DNA of 64,000 nucleotides. Origin: Liolophura sinensis (Eukaryota > Mollusca > Polyplacophora > Chitonida > Chitonidae). A model generated the notes under the pieces. It worked only from the letters and a program-made list of their open reading frames with translations, made no database searches and was not told the DNA's origin. Positions 22,266 to 34,301 of the stretch are shown one piece after another. Both the position numbers and the translations under genes were made by a program. Position 1 is the first letter of the stretch, and each line of letters starts with the position of its first letter. The DNA lies in assembly GCF_032854445.1 (NCBI RefSeq), contig NC_088300.1, positions 3,536,001 to 3,600,000 on the forward strand, in the 5' to 3' direction.

Positions 22266-23313
22266 CACTATATCAGGATTATCTAGAAACGCTAGATCTT
22301 GTTGTTCATTCCACTTTATAACTAGTGTCATCAAGGTGTTCACGTAAGTTTACTATTGGGTTGTCTTTTTTACAGAATGACAAATGACGCCATAGCCCGT
22401 TCGGAGTTATGTCATAATGATTGGATTATTAATTACACATGCACACATGTTGATATTTAAATATGATACACGTCCATAAATATTTATGTAAATTAACATC
22501 CTTGAACATATGTACTGAATGTAAGTAGATATATAAATTCAGTGATTAATTTGGGATCATTTCGGTCACGGATGGGTGACTCTGAATTTGCTTTATTATT
22601 TATACTTTTCAAATGGCACATAGTTACCTGGCCAATAAGGCAGGTTATTTGTTACAGGGTTTTATATTATTATTCGTGTATACCCTGATTAACTCCAAGT
22701 CAGGCGTCGTTCGACGTTGGACACACTCCAATAAATACACATGCAATACAATGCGCATTTTTATCGCTCGTGTAAAGGGCCTTGAAGTATGTACACCTAA
22801 AGAGGCTTATCTGTCTGAACTTGTTTACAGCACATTGGTTCCAGCTTATATATGTTTGCACCCATGTCTGCTAGATCGGCAGATAAGACCGGTAAAACTG
22901 CAGGAATTCTTTGCCGAATTGCAAAGTGCTTCCAGACTACCGTCGTGTAAAGTCTCGAGGCTGAAAAACACTGCAGAGAGCAATCATCCATAGATTTGAA
23001 GGTACCGCTTTCGCGATTTATTCTCCTTCTCTGCAGAAAGACACGCGTTAATGCGATGTCCTTACCACGCTGTTTATAAGAATTTTTTTACGAGATATGT
23101 CCACCAAGTATGTCTTTGAACATCAGCTTGTAAGGAAGCTAACACTCCTGCATGATCTTACGGTTGAAAAGTGGTTAGCGTTGGACAAATGAGAGTGGAC
23201 TGGTAGGTCAGCTGTGGATGTTACCTGCTCTGGCTCTAAACTGCGTGGTGTAAAGGGATTTCATAACTGTTTCCAAGCACAGTGTTATTGTCAGATCTCA
23301 CGTGGAATATCAA
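22266..23313. other. Non-coding / 5' flank of globin 1
   Basis: A 126-codon open frame at 22,613-22,993 has no recognisable domain or splice support; I treat it as chance. The end of this stretch should hold the globin 1 promoter and 5' UTR; no TATA box is obvious. Confidence 0.45.
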
Positions 23314-23528
23314 ATGGGAAACGCTAAGTCCAAACTTTTACCCAAATCCAAGGTGAAGAGACGCACCAGTACGAAAAACAAAGACCCGTTCCCCGAGTCG
23401 AGCACTGCTCAGAAGACGGTGGATCCCCGCCTACCCTTCACCTCCTACAGACAAGTGTTTAATCTCAGAAACTCATGGAAGACCGTCAGCCGCCATCTGG
23501 AAGACACCTCAAAATACAACTTACTGCT
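23314..23528 (+). CDS. Globin 1 exon 1
   Basis: 215 nt from ATG to donor GTGAGT at 23,529, leaving phase 2. It encodes the acylation motif, a long polar N-terminal extension of about 45 residues and helices A-B (LRNSWKTVSRHLED). Confidence 0.88.
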
Positions 23529-26500
23529 GTGAGTATAAAATGCCACGCTAAGATTCATCCTTCGTCTAACATGAACATTTAAACTCTCTATAGTGTGGAA
23601 TTATGTGTCTACTATGAACGTATGAGTGAATAAATAAATAAATAAATAAATAAATACCAACAGCAACAATGTAATAGAATAGGCCTATCTAATCGTCTAT
23701 AAAATATCCACTGGGGCCTTCCCCGCCGAGGTGGTTAGCATGCCAGCATGGGGCAATCTTTTACTTCACTTTTTTTACATCTTTTACAGTCCTAACTTCA
23801 TCTGTGGGAAATTCATCCTCTTATGTGTTTCTCATTGTCCTGGGGGGCTATTTATAGACGGAATTAGACAATACTGATAGCGGATTTATGTAGGCCTACA
23901 ATTTATGTTTGCAGAAAGAATGAGATTTGCATGAGCACCATATTGATAAAGTAGTCTTATAAATGTATTCGGTTTTCTCTGTTTCTTTACAGATTCTTCC
24001 AAAAATATCCAAAGTATAAAGAACTTTTTCCGAAATTGAAAAACTTGAAAACGGAAGAGGAAATGAAAGAGAACATGGCTTTCGAAAACCAGGCTGTGGC
24101 AATATTTACAGTGTTTGATGAGACAATGGAATACATAGAATCATTAGACAAAGCCATGCACGGAATACGGATGGCGGCGCAGGCGCATTCCACAGTTCCT
24201 GGATTTGAACCACAATTTTTCGCAGTAAGTGTCCATTTCCAAGTTATACGTAAATAAATCTTGTGTGTCAGTGATTGGTGTCATAACTGGGATGTAAATC
24301 ATGTATATCTTACATAAAATGTAAAACTGATCGCTATGGTATAAGTGAAAAATTATTTATGATAGAGCTACACACAAATCAAATTAAAGCTGTTCTTTAC
24401 CGGTGGCCAAGCATCAAGGTGCAAATAAATGGCAAATAAAGAAAACATTTGTGAAAGCAATTCACTGAACTAAATTGTTTTATTCAACTGCCGAAGTACA
24501 CAGACAATGGAAAATTCAACACATTCAATTTGCAGGTACAAACTGTAACAGTATTTACAAAAGCAGGAAGCAGGCAACATGCAGGAAAGGCATGAGAAAA
24601 ATGAAAAATAATCAACTGGGTTAGAACCTAACACTATCAGGTCCCATATATAATGCGTCTAGTGTTGAAAACCACCACAACGTCTTGATCGAGTTTGGCC
24701 TAGGCGATCACTGCACCTGGTTGAAGTGAAAGACAGCACCTGACTACTGTTTAAGTCCACTGAAAGACTAACGTTCAAAGTATCTTAAGCCGGCATTAAA
24801 TATTTTAAAAATTTTTTTTCAACCCAGTAAAAGTTCACTGAAACTTCGTCTTGATACTGCTTCAGCGCGTCTCCATTATCGGGAGAAAGGTGATGTCACT
24901 TTTACTCTAGCTCTCTAACGTCGAAGGTACAATAGTCTAAGAAGTAGCCTATGTCAGATTAAAGTTGTGGACTTCGCCCAAGAAAGCTTAAGAGATATAT
25001 ATAGGGCATACTGGAAGAATATTTCTTCCTCTGCTTGAACTGTTGATACAGTAGCTAGGCCTACTATATCATTTTACAAGTAACTCCAGCGACCCCGTGT
25101 GGATTCCTGGTTCAGGCCGTAGCCTCAGGGTGGGGTTCTGTTGGCGATTTTGACACCGATTAAATGTTGACAAAACTATAACAGGATTGTTGTACAATTA
25201 GATTGATGCCCAAGTCTGAAACAAATGGAAATAAATCTAAGTACCACTGAGGCTGATCTATGCATTATCTGTCGCTTAATTTTATGCTTCAGTTTTGTAG
25301 TGATGGATTTCAAGATGAAAACAGTGCTGACCTACTTATCGCAGACGTCAGAGAAAGCACCTGTGTTGAACGCGGCGTTCACTGTATTGTATTTTGTAAC
25401 AGAAAACAGAAAAAAACCCGTTGTATGCGAGCAAGACAAAGGAGCAAAATTTAAATTCTTCAGTTGTAGTAAATTCAGAGAAAAAAATACATAAGAAGAC
25501 TTAATTAGTTTTAAGCTTTGTCCAGTCATATGCCGTCTTTTCATTCCCCTAAACCTTCCTAATGAATTTTTCACTGACTGATATTTGTTATTTAGAAACT
25601 GCTGACTAAACACTAAAATCAAAGACAAATAATGTGTTTGTATAAACAGCGTGTCTAGGTAGGCTTAGGGTCTACCGGGGAGATGCATGTGGTTTGAAAC
25701 CGAGACAGTATGCTACTGTGTGACATAATTTGTGATACCGCCGTATTATATTACACGGTTTGTAAATCAACCGATTTTACGTCTGTGGCGGTCCTGATAG
25801 CAACGTGTTTGATTAAATAAACTTCTTAAGATGTCTGCCTCGATTCACACCAGCCATTTGTGCAGTATTGCCCTTTTGTTCTACATGTTATTCGGTGAAA
25901 TCTCATTAAAGTAACAAAATATGATCTTTTTTAGAAAGCTTGCGTATCATGCTTTCGACTGAAAAGTGTTGTAGTCAGGTGCTGTCTTGTCCTTTAAGTA
26001 TGTACATTTCAGGTTGCTCGCCACATGGTGTGCAATCACCCCACTCTAGTGCCTCATCTGGTTTGCCTGGGCTAAGTTCAGTTTTGAGAGCGGGGGAGGG
26101 CAGAGTGCATGTAGGTGACAGGAAATGTTAGGAGACAATAAAGATATGAAATTTTGGTTTAAATACTTAGAAGGAATAAGCGGTGTGTTGTGTGTTGATC
26201 CTCCGTCCTAAGCCATGAAGGTAGTCACTTTTCTGTGCGGCATCCTAAAGCCCATCTCTTCTCTTCCTGGAAACCGCAATATTTCTTTAACGGTTGAATT
26301 TGACTTAATAAGAGTAACATGTTTTGGGTTCGTCATGGCTCTCTTTCGTGTATTTCGCCATGGTTTTGAACTTATATTCCTGATACCACGAGGGTTTGGG
26401 AGAATGCCGTCGGGAGTGTTGAGAATTACCCATGATGAATTGCGAACAGGGCTGGCTTTACGTGCTAGATTGAAAATTGTCCGTTGATAGTTAAGGAGAG

Positions 26501-28129
26501 GAGGAAGAGTTGTTCATTTCTCTGTTTGAGTGACAGGCGGCCGACCTGTGTGGTAGGTTACTAGCAGCACATGTATAGTAATACACAATTACCGCCAAAG
26601 TCTATGTTAATTGAACATTACGTGACTGGAAAGAGCTTTTGACCGTATCTGAAAAAGTTACAAAGATAGGCAAAATCCGAAAGCAGATTCGGAATCAGCA
26701 TTGCCAAATACAACAGAATACACGAGAACATTATCAGACTTAGACACTTTTTATGACGTCATAAGTTCGACCAATGGCGAGCGTCCAAAGTTTTCAATGC
26801 ATGTCCAAGATTTTTTCAAACTTGTTCTAACTGGGATCGCTCTACAAGTACATCAGATTTCAAAAGAATCCTTTCGTTGGTCCTTGAGAAAAAGATTTTT
26901 CGAGGCTTTGATCAAAATCTAAGATAGCCAAAGTTAACCAAAAACTGCCAAAATTTGCCTTGTAACCTTGTTCCTAAAATCACCAAATTTCAACAGTATC
27001 CATTAAAAACTTTTCTTTTTACAGCTCTTAAAAGAAAATAATAAAAATGAAAATACCAACGATTTCAGTAGGTATCCCAGCACAAAGGGGTTTGGTTACC
27101 TAAGAAATACATGAAATGGTTAAGGCTGTAAAAATGTTTAACGAATTAAAATAACCCTTCACATTTAAAGAAGCATTTAGGTGTAGCATGCATGGTGATT
27201 GAACATCACGGATGTATAGTATAGCGCGTGATTTCTGATATCTTCTGAATGTGTCCTGAACGGATACTTCACAGTGCCATGACACACACATTGGTTGGGG
27301 AAGTGGGAGTGCCTGATGGGTGAAAATAACTAGGCGCATGTCTGATATCGAATCTATTTTTGTATGAGTGATAAAATTATGTTGAGAATAATGTTGTGCC
27401 GACAGCCAGTAATGTAAATCGTACTTTGTATTGTAAATCTAGGCGTCAAAACATTCGTATACGAATCCTCGACCGTAACAGACGTTCCAGGTCAATAATC
27501 GCAAGGACAAACAATGTTGAACACAAACCTCCAAAGAATAAAAAGGAGAGACGGATTTATGTGTAGGGAAACTGTCAACAGTTTTAAATGATGCCGGGAA
27601 AATTCAAGGAATGTTCTAATTAGCTAAAAAAATTGGTCAGAATACAAATTGTGTGTATACCATGCTAGTTTAAAAGTTCCTGGTAATCCAAAAATGCATC
27701 TCAATTGCGGTTTGATTGCAGTCGTTCGTATATCCAATGTAGTGAATTTATTCAGCATGAGGTTTCCCTATGTTAAGCGCAGTCAGACACAATTATGAAG
27801 TAGATCACCAGAGATTCTGAAGACATCATCCATATTTTATTTACAAAAGGACTGTATTCACTGAAAAATTTAAGAAACTTTAAGAAAAGGCGTTTGGTAG
27901 AGTATCGGTGATTCTGTAGATATAACTGTGACGTTATCGTGTGACTTTGAATGCGTCTTTGTTGAATCTGATTTGATATTTCTTTCAGGACATGGAGGGA
28001 ACGTTTTTAGAAGCCGTTAGTCACCCCCTTGGAGACAGATTTACAGATTCCACGCAGGACAATTTAAGAAAGTTTTACGAATTTGTAACGGGATGCATGT
28101 TAGCGGAGCTGAAGATAGAAAGCTGTTGA
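23314..28129 (+). CDS. Globin 1: putative N-myristoylated globin with distal Gln
   Basis: Exons are 23,314-23,528, 23,993-24,224 and 27,989-28,129 (stop TGA). Intron 1 is phase 2 and intron 2 is phase 0, matching the ancient globin positions B12.2 and G7.0. The 195-aa product starts MGNAKSK, an N-myristoylation consensus, followed by a basic stretch to about residue 23. Globin landmarks: A-helix Trp55, CD1 Phe84 (ELFPKL), E7 Gln105 (ENQAVAIF) instead of His, proximal F8 His137 (QAHSTV), exactly 32 residues after E7 as in neuroglobin-type globins. Helix H lies in exon 3 (LRKFYEFVTGCML). It should bind haem; loss of the distal His would alter ligand binding. It is probably membrane-attached, in the globin-X/neuroglobin-like class; exact orthology is not settled. 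No other in-frame ATG lies upstream in exon 1. Confidence 0.9.
23715..23755 (+). mobile_element. SINE head fragment (tRNA-like) in globin 1 intron 1
   Basis: GAGGTGGTTAGCATGCCAGC resembles the A-box region of the family-2 SINE heads at 36,820 and 43,655. Only the head is present. Confidence 0.45.
23993..24224 (+). CDS. Globin 1 exon 2 (haem pocket)
   Basis: 232 nt. Acceptor TTCTTTACAG ends at 23,992; donor GTAAGT starts at 24,225. It encodes helices C to early G with CD1 Phe, E7 Gln and F8 His. Confidence 0.92.
24225..27988 (+). other. Globin 1 intron 2
   Basis: A 3.76-kb intron in which I see no other exon, array or identifiable transposon. Open frames at 25,225-25,628 and 26,215-26,487 have no homology or composition support. 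Confidence 0.6.
27989..28129 (+). CDS. Globin 1 exon 3
   Basis: 141 nt. Acceptor TTTCTTTCAG ends at 27,988. It encodes DMEGTFLEAVSHPLG and the H helix, ending IESC-stop. Confidence 0.87.
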   Translation, partial: DMEGTFLEAVSHPLGDRFTDSTQDNLRKFYEFVTGCMLAELKIESC

Positions 28130-29656
28130 GAGTTATTTCCCTTTGACCAATACCCTCCTGCGGCGTTTCGGCCGATGGAGAAACTATTTACACTCTTGAC
28201 TTGCGTTAAACGATTTGATTTCCTTACGTTCATTTCCAATTTTGCAAGTATTTGTCATGAAATACAAATAAAAAATGCAATATATTTTTAAGGGAATGTG
28301 ATGACATACATTTTTTCTTCAGCTTAGTTGAAAAGTGTAGGCTACATTTGGAGGAATCGGATTTGCACATGTAGGCTGGAATCAGGTATTCATTATGCGT
28401 CTGAATTCCGTAATTTGCGACCAGTGACGTCTAATATGATGCAATTAACATTACTGTATACTTTTTACCTTCTGCTTAAGCCATGGTGCTAGAGGACGTG
28501 CTACTATTTAAATATTAACAAGAACAGAATAAAACCATAACCGATCCTGCCAGCCTGACAAAAGGAGAGAGTATAACAGGACGTCATCACATACGTAAAC
28601 ATGTCGTATGTACTGATTTTATATAACGGTATTGAACAATATTTCACCCTATAACCCGGAGAAACGGCCACACTTCTCCAGGTACCTGACATACTCCAAG
28701 ACACAAAGCTAGTGCCAAACCAGCGGCAGAGGGTTTCGAACGCGCGCCGTCACTGGTCCCGACCAATAGTGGATACAGATCATTTATTGAGGGACTTTGC
28801 AATATTCGATACCAAAGTTTTATGTGAACGTTTTCATCAGAAATATTTGGAACACGTCAATAGGAAAAAATAAGATAACATGTTATCGAAGTCTAGAAAT
28901 AATTGTTGTGATTAATATATTACACTGTTAGAAGGATCTGGTCGGTTCGATCAAACAAATTTTGGTACAGACGCGTGCGACCAAACATTAAAGGGTCGAA
29001 ATGACAAGTTAACTTGGGTCAGATTTTCTTAGGTCAGAACAGGATCAAAGTACATATAACCATTGAAATATTGACAGCAAATGAATGTTGGCATATATAC
29101 TTCGTGTGAATATGCCCACGCCCATTTTACAAAGCAGGCTATTTACGTTCCAAGACTGTCAGGGGAGGTAACTTTAAGTACACCTTGTCCAGTTGTTCTC
29201 ATTTTTGAGATATGCTGGCAGTTACTTTCCAACATCCCTTTTGGCTGCAATAATGCACTTTTCGACATATATCTAGGAACTGGTGATTACATAAAGGCAT
29301 TGACCTATATATTTTCGTGTGATGTGCAAAAGTAAGAACTTATGAGATGGCGTTCAATAAAACTATGAAATAAATAATGCTTATATATACGGTGAAAAAA
29401 AAGCACAGGTGAATTTTCTGATAAATCTGATTTAATTACATGATTTATTTAATACTCTATGATTGTCAGCCACGTTATACAGTCAGAGAGAATGTCAGTT
29501 ATCAAAATATAAGCAACAGATGACGCCACGTCACAAACTGGCATTCGTCTGAGTATCTTATGTCACAACCATGTGCCACGTATGCGTTCCCTTTTCTGAG
29601 AGAGGAAATAGCGTACACGCAACTGTTACTGTCTTAAAACTGTTCCACTTAAATCT
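28130..29656. other. Globin 1 3' flank
   Basis: AATAAA occurs at about 28,267, a plausible poly(A) signal. No gene beyond that. Confidence 0.45.
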
Positions 29657-29680
29657 GTAAAGATCACGAGGGGTGATCTT

Positions 29681-30236
29681 TACATACCAAACACCGATGA
29701 CGACTGACTGTTCAGTACATATATCAATTGTTTCTGATGTGCAAACCGGCCCCGATAGCACACTTGGTCAGCGTCCACTTCGGGAGGGGTGGATCCAGGG
29801 TTAATCCTGGGTCGAGTTACCCAGGATTTAAGACCTTAAAAAAGGAAGTTGTAACATCCTCGCTCTGGCGTTCAGACGACTGGTTGACCCGTATCAGTAT
29901 GATAGCTCGGGCGGGGCGGCTTGGTACGTCGTCTCAGTGAAGCAGCACTAGATAAAAGAGCGGTGGAAATCCGTCCTGCAACAAGGAGGCACATCACATG
30001 CACACTAAGGATTCCTTCGTCGTCATATGACTAAAAAAATTGTTAAGTACGACTTTTAACCCCTAGCACTCACTCACTCCGATGTGCAGACGAGTTCACT
30101 TATAACTGAAGGGAGTTACTCATTGTTATTCCTACAGGATGATATAGGCTCATATAGTTTACAATGCTGTGACAATCAAAAACATTTTAAACCATTACAA
30201 AAAAAACAACAATAAACAAATCAATTCTCATTACCA
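29681..30236 (-). repeat. BEL-1 left (3') LTR segment, split by a SINE
   Basis: TACCAAACACCGATGACGAC at 29,685 and the block after the SINE (ACTTATAACTGAAGG and GATATAGGCTCATATAGTTT) match 36,117-36,305 in order and orientation. Outer and inner limits are not resolved; homology fades just after CTCATTACCA. An 11-bp stem hairpin (29,657-29,683) abuts the left edge. Confidence 0.75.
29744..30080 (+). mobile_element. SINE family 1, copy 2, inserted in the BEL-1 LTR
   Basis: Flanked by the 8-bp target duplication GATGTGCA (29,736-29,743 and 30,081-30,088). It has the tRNA-like head, the shared 3' domain TTCGTCGTCATATGACT and the tail CACTCACTC. It splits the LTR and so is younger than BEL-1. Confidence 0.9.
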
Positions 30237-30354
30237 TACTCCAATTCCTCGATATGCTATAGCGCATCGACCATAACATAAAACAGTTTTAAAAAATATC
30301 ATATTTTTATACAATTAGGTCTAATAATTTTTCAGTTAGCCATCTTACAGAACA

Positions 30355-30494
30355 GGTCTGCAGCAACCTGCCATGGTCGTGGGTTTCCCCCGGGCTCTGC
30401 CGGGTTTCCTCCCACTATAATGTTGGCCGCCGTCGTATAAGTGAAATATTCTTGAGTACGGCGTAAAACAACAATCAAATAAATAAATAAATAG
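30355..30494 (+). mobile_element. SINE family 2, 5'-truncated, with 13-bp TSD
   Basis: Flanked by ATCTTACAGAACA (30,342-30,354 and 30,495-30,507). It contains only the 3' half: GGGCTCTGCCGGGTTTCCTC, TAAGTGAAATATTCTTGAGT and an AAATAAATA tail. Confidence 0.9.
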
Positions 30495-30640
30495 ATCTTA
30501 CAGAACACTCTGTGACTATCACATTTGACATTTGTCCATTTGTAAATAACATCTAACATCCAGTATCATCATGTATACAATAATAATCATTGTGTTCACA
30601 CACTAATCAGCAAACAGTCAGTATTTTTGAGATAGTCTTA

Positions 30641-31150
30641 TTAAACACTTCCCAAAGGACAAAGTTTGCAAAAAGGTTTGATACATACCGTCTTAGCAGT
30701 TTGTACTTTAGCTACCCTAGCATGTCCATCTTTTCCTGGATACACTTCTGTTATCCTGCCCATCGGCCAATGACCTCTGGGAGTATCCGCAGGCATCAGA
30801 ATTACGACATCGCACGTCCGCAACCTGCAACCTGCAACCTGCAACTCTGCCCGGTTTCCTTCCACCATAATGCTGGCCGCCGTCGTATAAGTGAAATACT
30901 CTTGAGCACGGCGTAAAACACCAATCAAATCAAATAAATAAATCAATTACGACATCTCCCATTTGAAGATCTCTATTCGTTGGGAACTGGCAGTCCTGGC
31001 AACCATTCTTTCAGCCATAGATGCCAGAAATGTTTGGCAAGCGCCTGCACTCTCCGTCATCGTCGCTGGGGATTGAATATCGTGGGATCAACTGATTCAG
31101 GGGAAACTCGCCTCCGATCTGATCATGGATGAAATGGTTTGGTATTAGAA
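30641..31150 (-). pseudogene. BEL-1 integrase C-terminal remnant
   Basis: On -, RGHWPMGRITEVYPGKDG and KPFCKLCPLGSV match the C-terminal end of BEL/Pao integrases, and a fragment near 31,030 (AKHFWHLWLKEWLPGLP) matches the upstream region. It is split by the SINE at 30,812 and by frameshifts. Confidence 0.8.
30812..30945 (+). mobile_element. SINE family 2, 5'-truncated, inserted in BEL-1 pol
   Basis: Flanked by the 11-bp duplication ATTACGACATC (about 30,801-30,811 and 30,946-30,956). It interrupts the integrase C-terminal coding segment of BEL-1. The 5' end carries CAACCTG triplication. Confidence 0.9.
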
Positions 31151-31521
31151 GCGTACCATCCCCTGGATGACCAGACCTATCCCTCAGCTCCAGTGAATGC
31201 CGTTTGTAACTCCTCGTTCGTTACATCAGCATTTCCCGGTATTGCGTAGGTTGCTCTCTTCGCTGCTTTGATCATGGTTTCATGGACCCCACCAAAAATG
31301 TGGTGCAAGTGGCGGATTAGAATTCCACTTTATCTCCCGATTAGCTGTTGATCTCTGTATCTTGTTGTGGCCCACTGACTATAGAAGCTTCCGAAGTTCT
31401 TTTTCTGCTCTGACGAAATTTCCTCCGTTGTCAGAAATGACTTCTTCAGGTAGCCCTCGACGTTTTACCATCGTGTAGAAGGCATTGAGAAACGAATCTG
31501 TGTCAAGAGCATATGCCATTT

Positions 31522-31863
31522 CTAAATGTACAGCTCAGACAAGCAGCATGTGCAAAGGCATAAACACCGCTTAGCTCTTTTTCGACCTCTGCCCTGTATG
31601 GTGACAAACGGGCCCCAATAATCTACAGCAACTTTGGAAAAGGTACGTAGCGATGCTTTCAATCTCAACTTATGCAACAGAGCCATAACGTGCTCTGCAC
31701 CTTTCGCTTTTCTTTGCTTGCATTCTGCACACTGTCTCTCCCACTCGCTTATTTCTTGGCAGCCAGACACGATCCAGTAATGATCTGACAATGCTGCTAA
31801 AGTATGGTTTGTTGCTCTAACGTGTAAGCCCTCTTCATAATAATGTTTTACTTTGTCACACAA
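31522..31863 (-). pseudogene. BEL-1 integrase zinc-binding and core start
   Basis: 114 codons with an HHCC-like pattern (H..., HYW, CAECKQRKAKG) and the core start VAVDYWGPF carrying the first acidic residue. The core then runs out of frame, so the DDE triad is not intact. Confidence 0.82.
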
Positions 31864-31961
31864 CTTTTTCTTGGAGAATTATTGGGAAACGAATGTCATA
31901 TAGTAGAAATTCAGAATATTTCAAACGACTATCAGATCTCAGCAGACCTTCAGTGTCTATC

Positions 31962-32828
31962 TTAAGGTGAAGTGCTGCTATTTTTACTGTCTTTAGGAAC
32001 CTGTTTCCCATCGGCTAGAAGCCTGAATTCGACTGAGATAGCATTGCGTTGAGAACATTTAATAAGCTGGACTGTTGAATCCCTGATTTCTTCTGGAGTT
32101 AGTTCCCCGTTACTTCTTGTTTCTTTCGGTTGTAGACAATTGTCCAAGAATTTGTATACCCATGCTTGGATTCTTGTGAGTTTCAACCAGTTTGGATGTC
32201 GACTTTGTTGCAGTAAGCAAATTTCTTCACAAGATGTCAGTGTTACTTCCTCACTGTCAGCTTCTGTTTTCACTTGTGTCTGTAGTCGAGTGTGTTCTAT
32301 ACACCGATTTGAGTTCATTTTTTCCTCAGGCAGAAAGGCAGGGCCGTGCCACAACACATTGCTTTCTGTTAGTCTCCGAACCGATATTCCTCTGGTTGAC
32401 ATGTCTGCTGGAATCATCAAAGCTGAAACATATCTCCACTGACTGGGACTGGAGTTTCCTTGTATCTTACCAATACAATTTTCGATGTCGTCCCAGTCAA
32501 AGCCTGCGGCCCACAAGTCCTGATATAAGATCTTCGGGCGAAAAAAGGCGACGAAATTCCCCAACAGATCAAACACAGTTGCTACTTGCCATGGAGTATT
32601 TCGCTTTGTGATCTTGAAGTCGTCTGGTGGCAGCCTTGAATTGAGTGTAAATACATCTTCGGCTGCAACCCATAGTATACCTAAAGTCTTGACTGTAGGC
32701 AATGGACAGCCTCTAGATCTATCTGTCGTCAGCCTGTCTGTAGCAGGGATGTTAGGATGTTCAAACTTCCGTGGAGTTTGTAGCCACTTCCAGGCATGCA
32801 TTCCTGCTTTGCTCCACAGTTCTGACAA
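31962..32828 (-). pseudogene. BEL-1 RT thumb / NPAD region lacking RNase H
   Basis: A 288-codon frame. KTLGILWVAAEDVF and TKRNTPWQVATVFD are BEL/Pao RT-connection motifs; IPADMSTRGISV is the NPAD-like box; HGPAFLPEE follows. Between GFDWDD and ENCIGKIQ, where BEL/Pao elements normally carry RNase H, there is almost nothing. The domain appears deleted without breaking the frame. Confidence 0.82.
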
Positions 32829-32861
32829 CTGCTAGCTCTATCATCCATTACAGAGTCCATG

Positions 32862-33427
32862 CTATCGTCCATACATGGATTTTAAGACTCTTGCAGATGC
32901 CTTTGGAAACTCGTTCATAAAACGTTCAGCATTTGTTTGTGACACAAGCTGTGCAAGAAATGTAGATGAGTTCACTCCAAAAACAACCCCGCGTAAATTC
33001 GTGTTCATCTGGCGGTTTACCTTGAAAGCTGTCCATAGCAATCTGTGGAATGGCCTATCCTCTGGCTCTGTCTGGATTCGCACATACATTTCAGCTATGT
33101 CCCTACTGGTTTCTGTCTGAATCTCAATAATACATTCAACAATTCTCTTGGCAACTTGTGTCCTTGTTGTATGGCATCATTTAGACACAGGCCACCAGTC
33201 TTTGCAAAGGCATCGAACACAATGCGTGTTTTAGTTCTCGCCCTGTCCGGCTTTACAACTGCAAAGTGTGGTAAATACCATGAGCATGATGGCCGTGACT
33301 CTTTCTGTAGTTTCTGAAGTTTCTGTAGTTTTCGTACGTAATTCTTGTCGACGTACTGTTTGATGGTTGCCAAGTATGATTTGGCTATTTCAGGATTCTT
33401 TAACGGTTTTTGTCTCTGTATTCTCAA
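32862..33427 (-). pseudogene. BEL-1 reverse transcriptase fragments
   Basis: Two adjacent frames: an RT N-part with WYLPHFAVVKPDRARTKTR and RIVFDAFAKTGG, then a fingers/palm piece with FGVNSSTFLAQ. The reading frame breaks at the catalytic YxDD region near 32,865. Enzymatically dead as it stands. Confidence 0.85.
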
Positions 33428-34011
33428 GTCGTCGATAGGCCGTGTAATACATAAGTGCTAAATACATAAGTGTATTCTTGGTCATCATTCGGCTGCCGTT
33501 AGTCTATGTGGTAGGTAAATGTAGCTCTTGCTGAAAGGTTCGACATAAGATTAATAACTATTTCAAGTATGTATTTTATATCTTTCCATTGTAGTTATAG
33601 TGGAATTTGTTTGTCATAATTATAAGGAGGAAAAATTTGCCATAAACTTGATGTTTTATTGTTTGAGAAAAATTAGAAACATGTAGGCGTGGGCGATGGG
33701 TTTACCTTTAACTGTAAAGGGTGTAGGGAGAGTGTGATATTTAAAGGAAACAACTCATTGTTTGGAGTAGTGCATTTTGCGATACATGACCACTGTGTGA
33801 TATATTTTGTATTTTTATGTTCCGTTTTCAGAACACGCTGTGATAAAAATTAGTGGTGTACCTGAACGTCCCTGGAGTTCTTATTGTTTTTCGTCTATCC
33901 CGACCACATCTTTGCATGAAAAATAAGGCATAATCAAGACCAATCAATCTTGAACCAAAACTGGGGAAGTCTATTTCTTTAGAGTGTTTTCCACTTACTA
34001 CTGGCTTTGTT
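33428..34011. other. BEL-1 internal spacer, no coding recognised
   Basis: Between the protease and RT remnants; AT-rich with no recognisable pol motif. It may be an insertion or heavily decayed sequence. Confidence 0.4.
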
Positions 34012-34281
34012 TCAATCTGTAACACGCATGTCACCTGTGACTAATACACAGGCAGCAACTTTCTGACATTTTCCTTGAAGTCCGAGTTCCCCTGCTATGT
34101 CGAAATCTATGTAAGTTTTTGTGCTTCCATATCTAATAAAGCATTTACCTTTATTCTGCGACTCCCATGTTTCAGTATTACCCTGACAATAAGTTTGATG
34201 TGTGTGCATATTCCATATGGAGTTGCTCCCCTTCCACAGGAGAACAAAGTCTGTTAGCTTGTTGTTGAAACGCAGCTTCAC
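34012..34281 (-). pseudogene. BEL-1 protease-like remnant (DUF1758-like)
   Basis: GSTKTYIDFDIAGELGLQG matches the BEL/Pao aspartic protease neighbourhood. The residues before GST are Arg-Tyr where the family has the catalytic Asp, so it looks inactive. Confidence 0.75.
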
Positions 34282-34301
34282 TATGTCTCTTAAAATTAGT
34301 A

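Noticed and set aside
22613-22993. 126-codon frame upstream of globin 1
   Set aside because: No recognisable domain, no start context and no splice signals.
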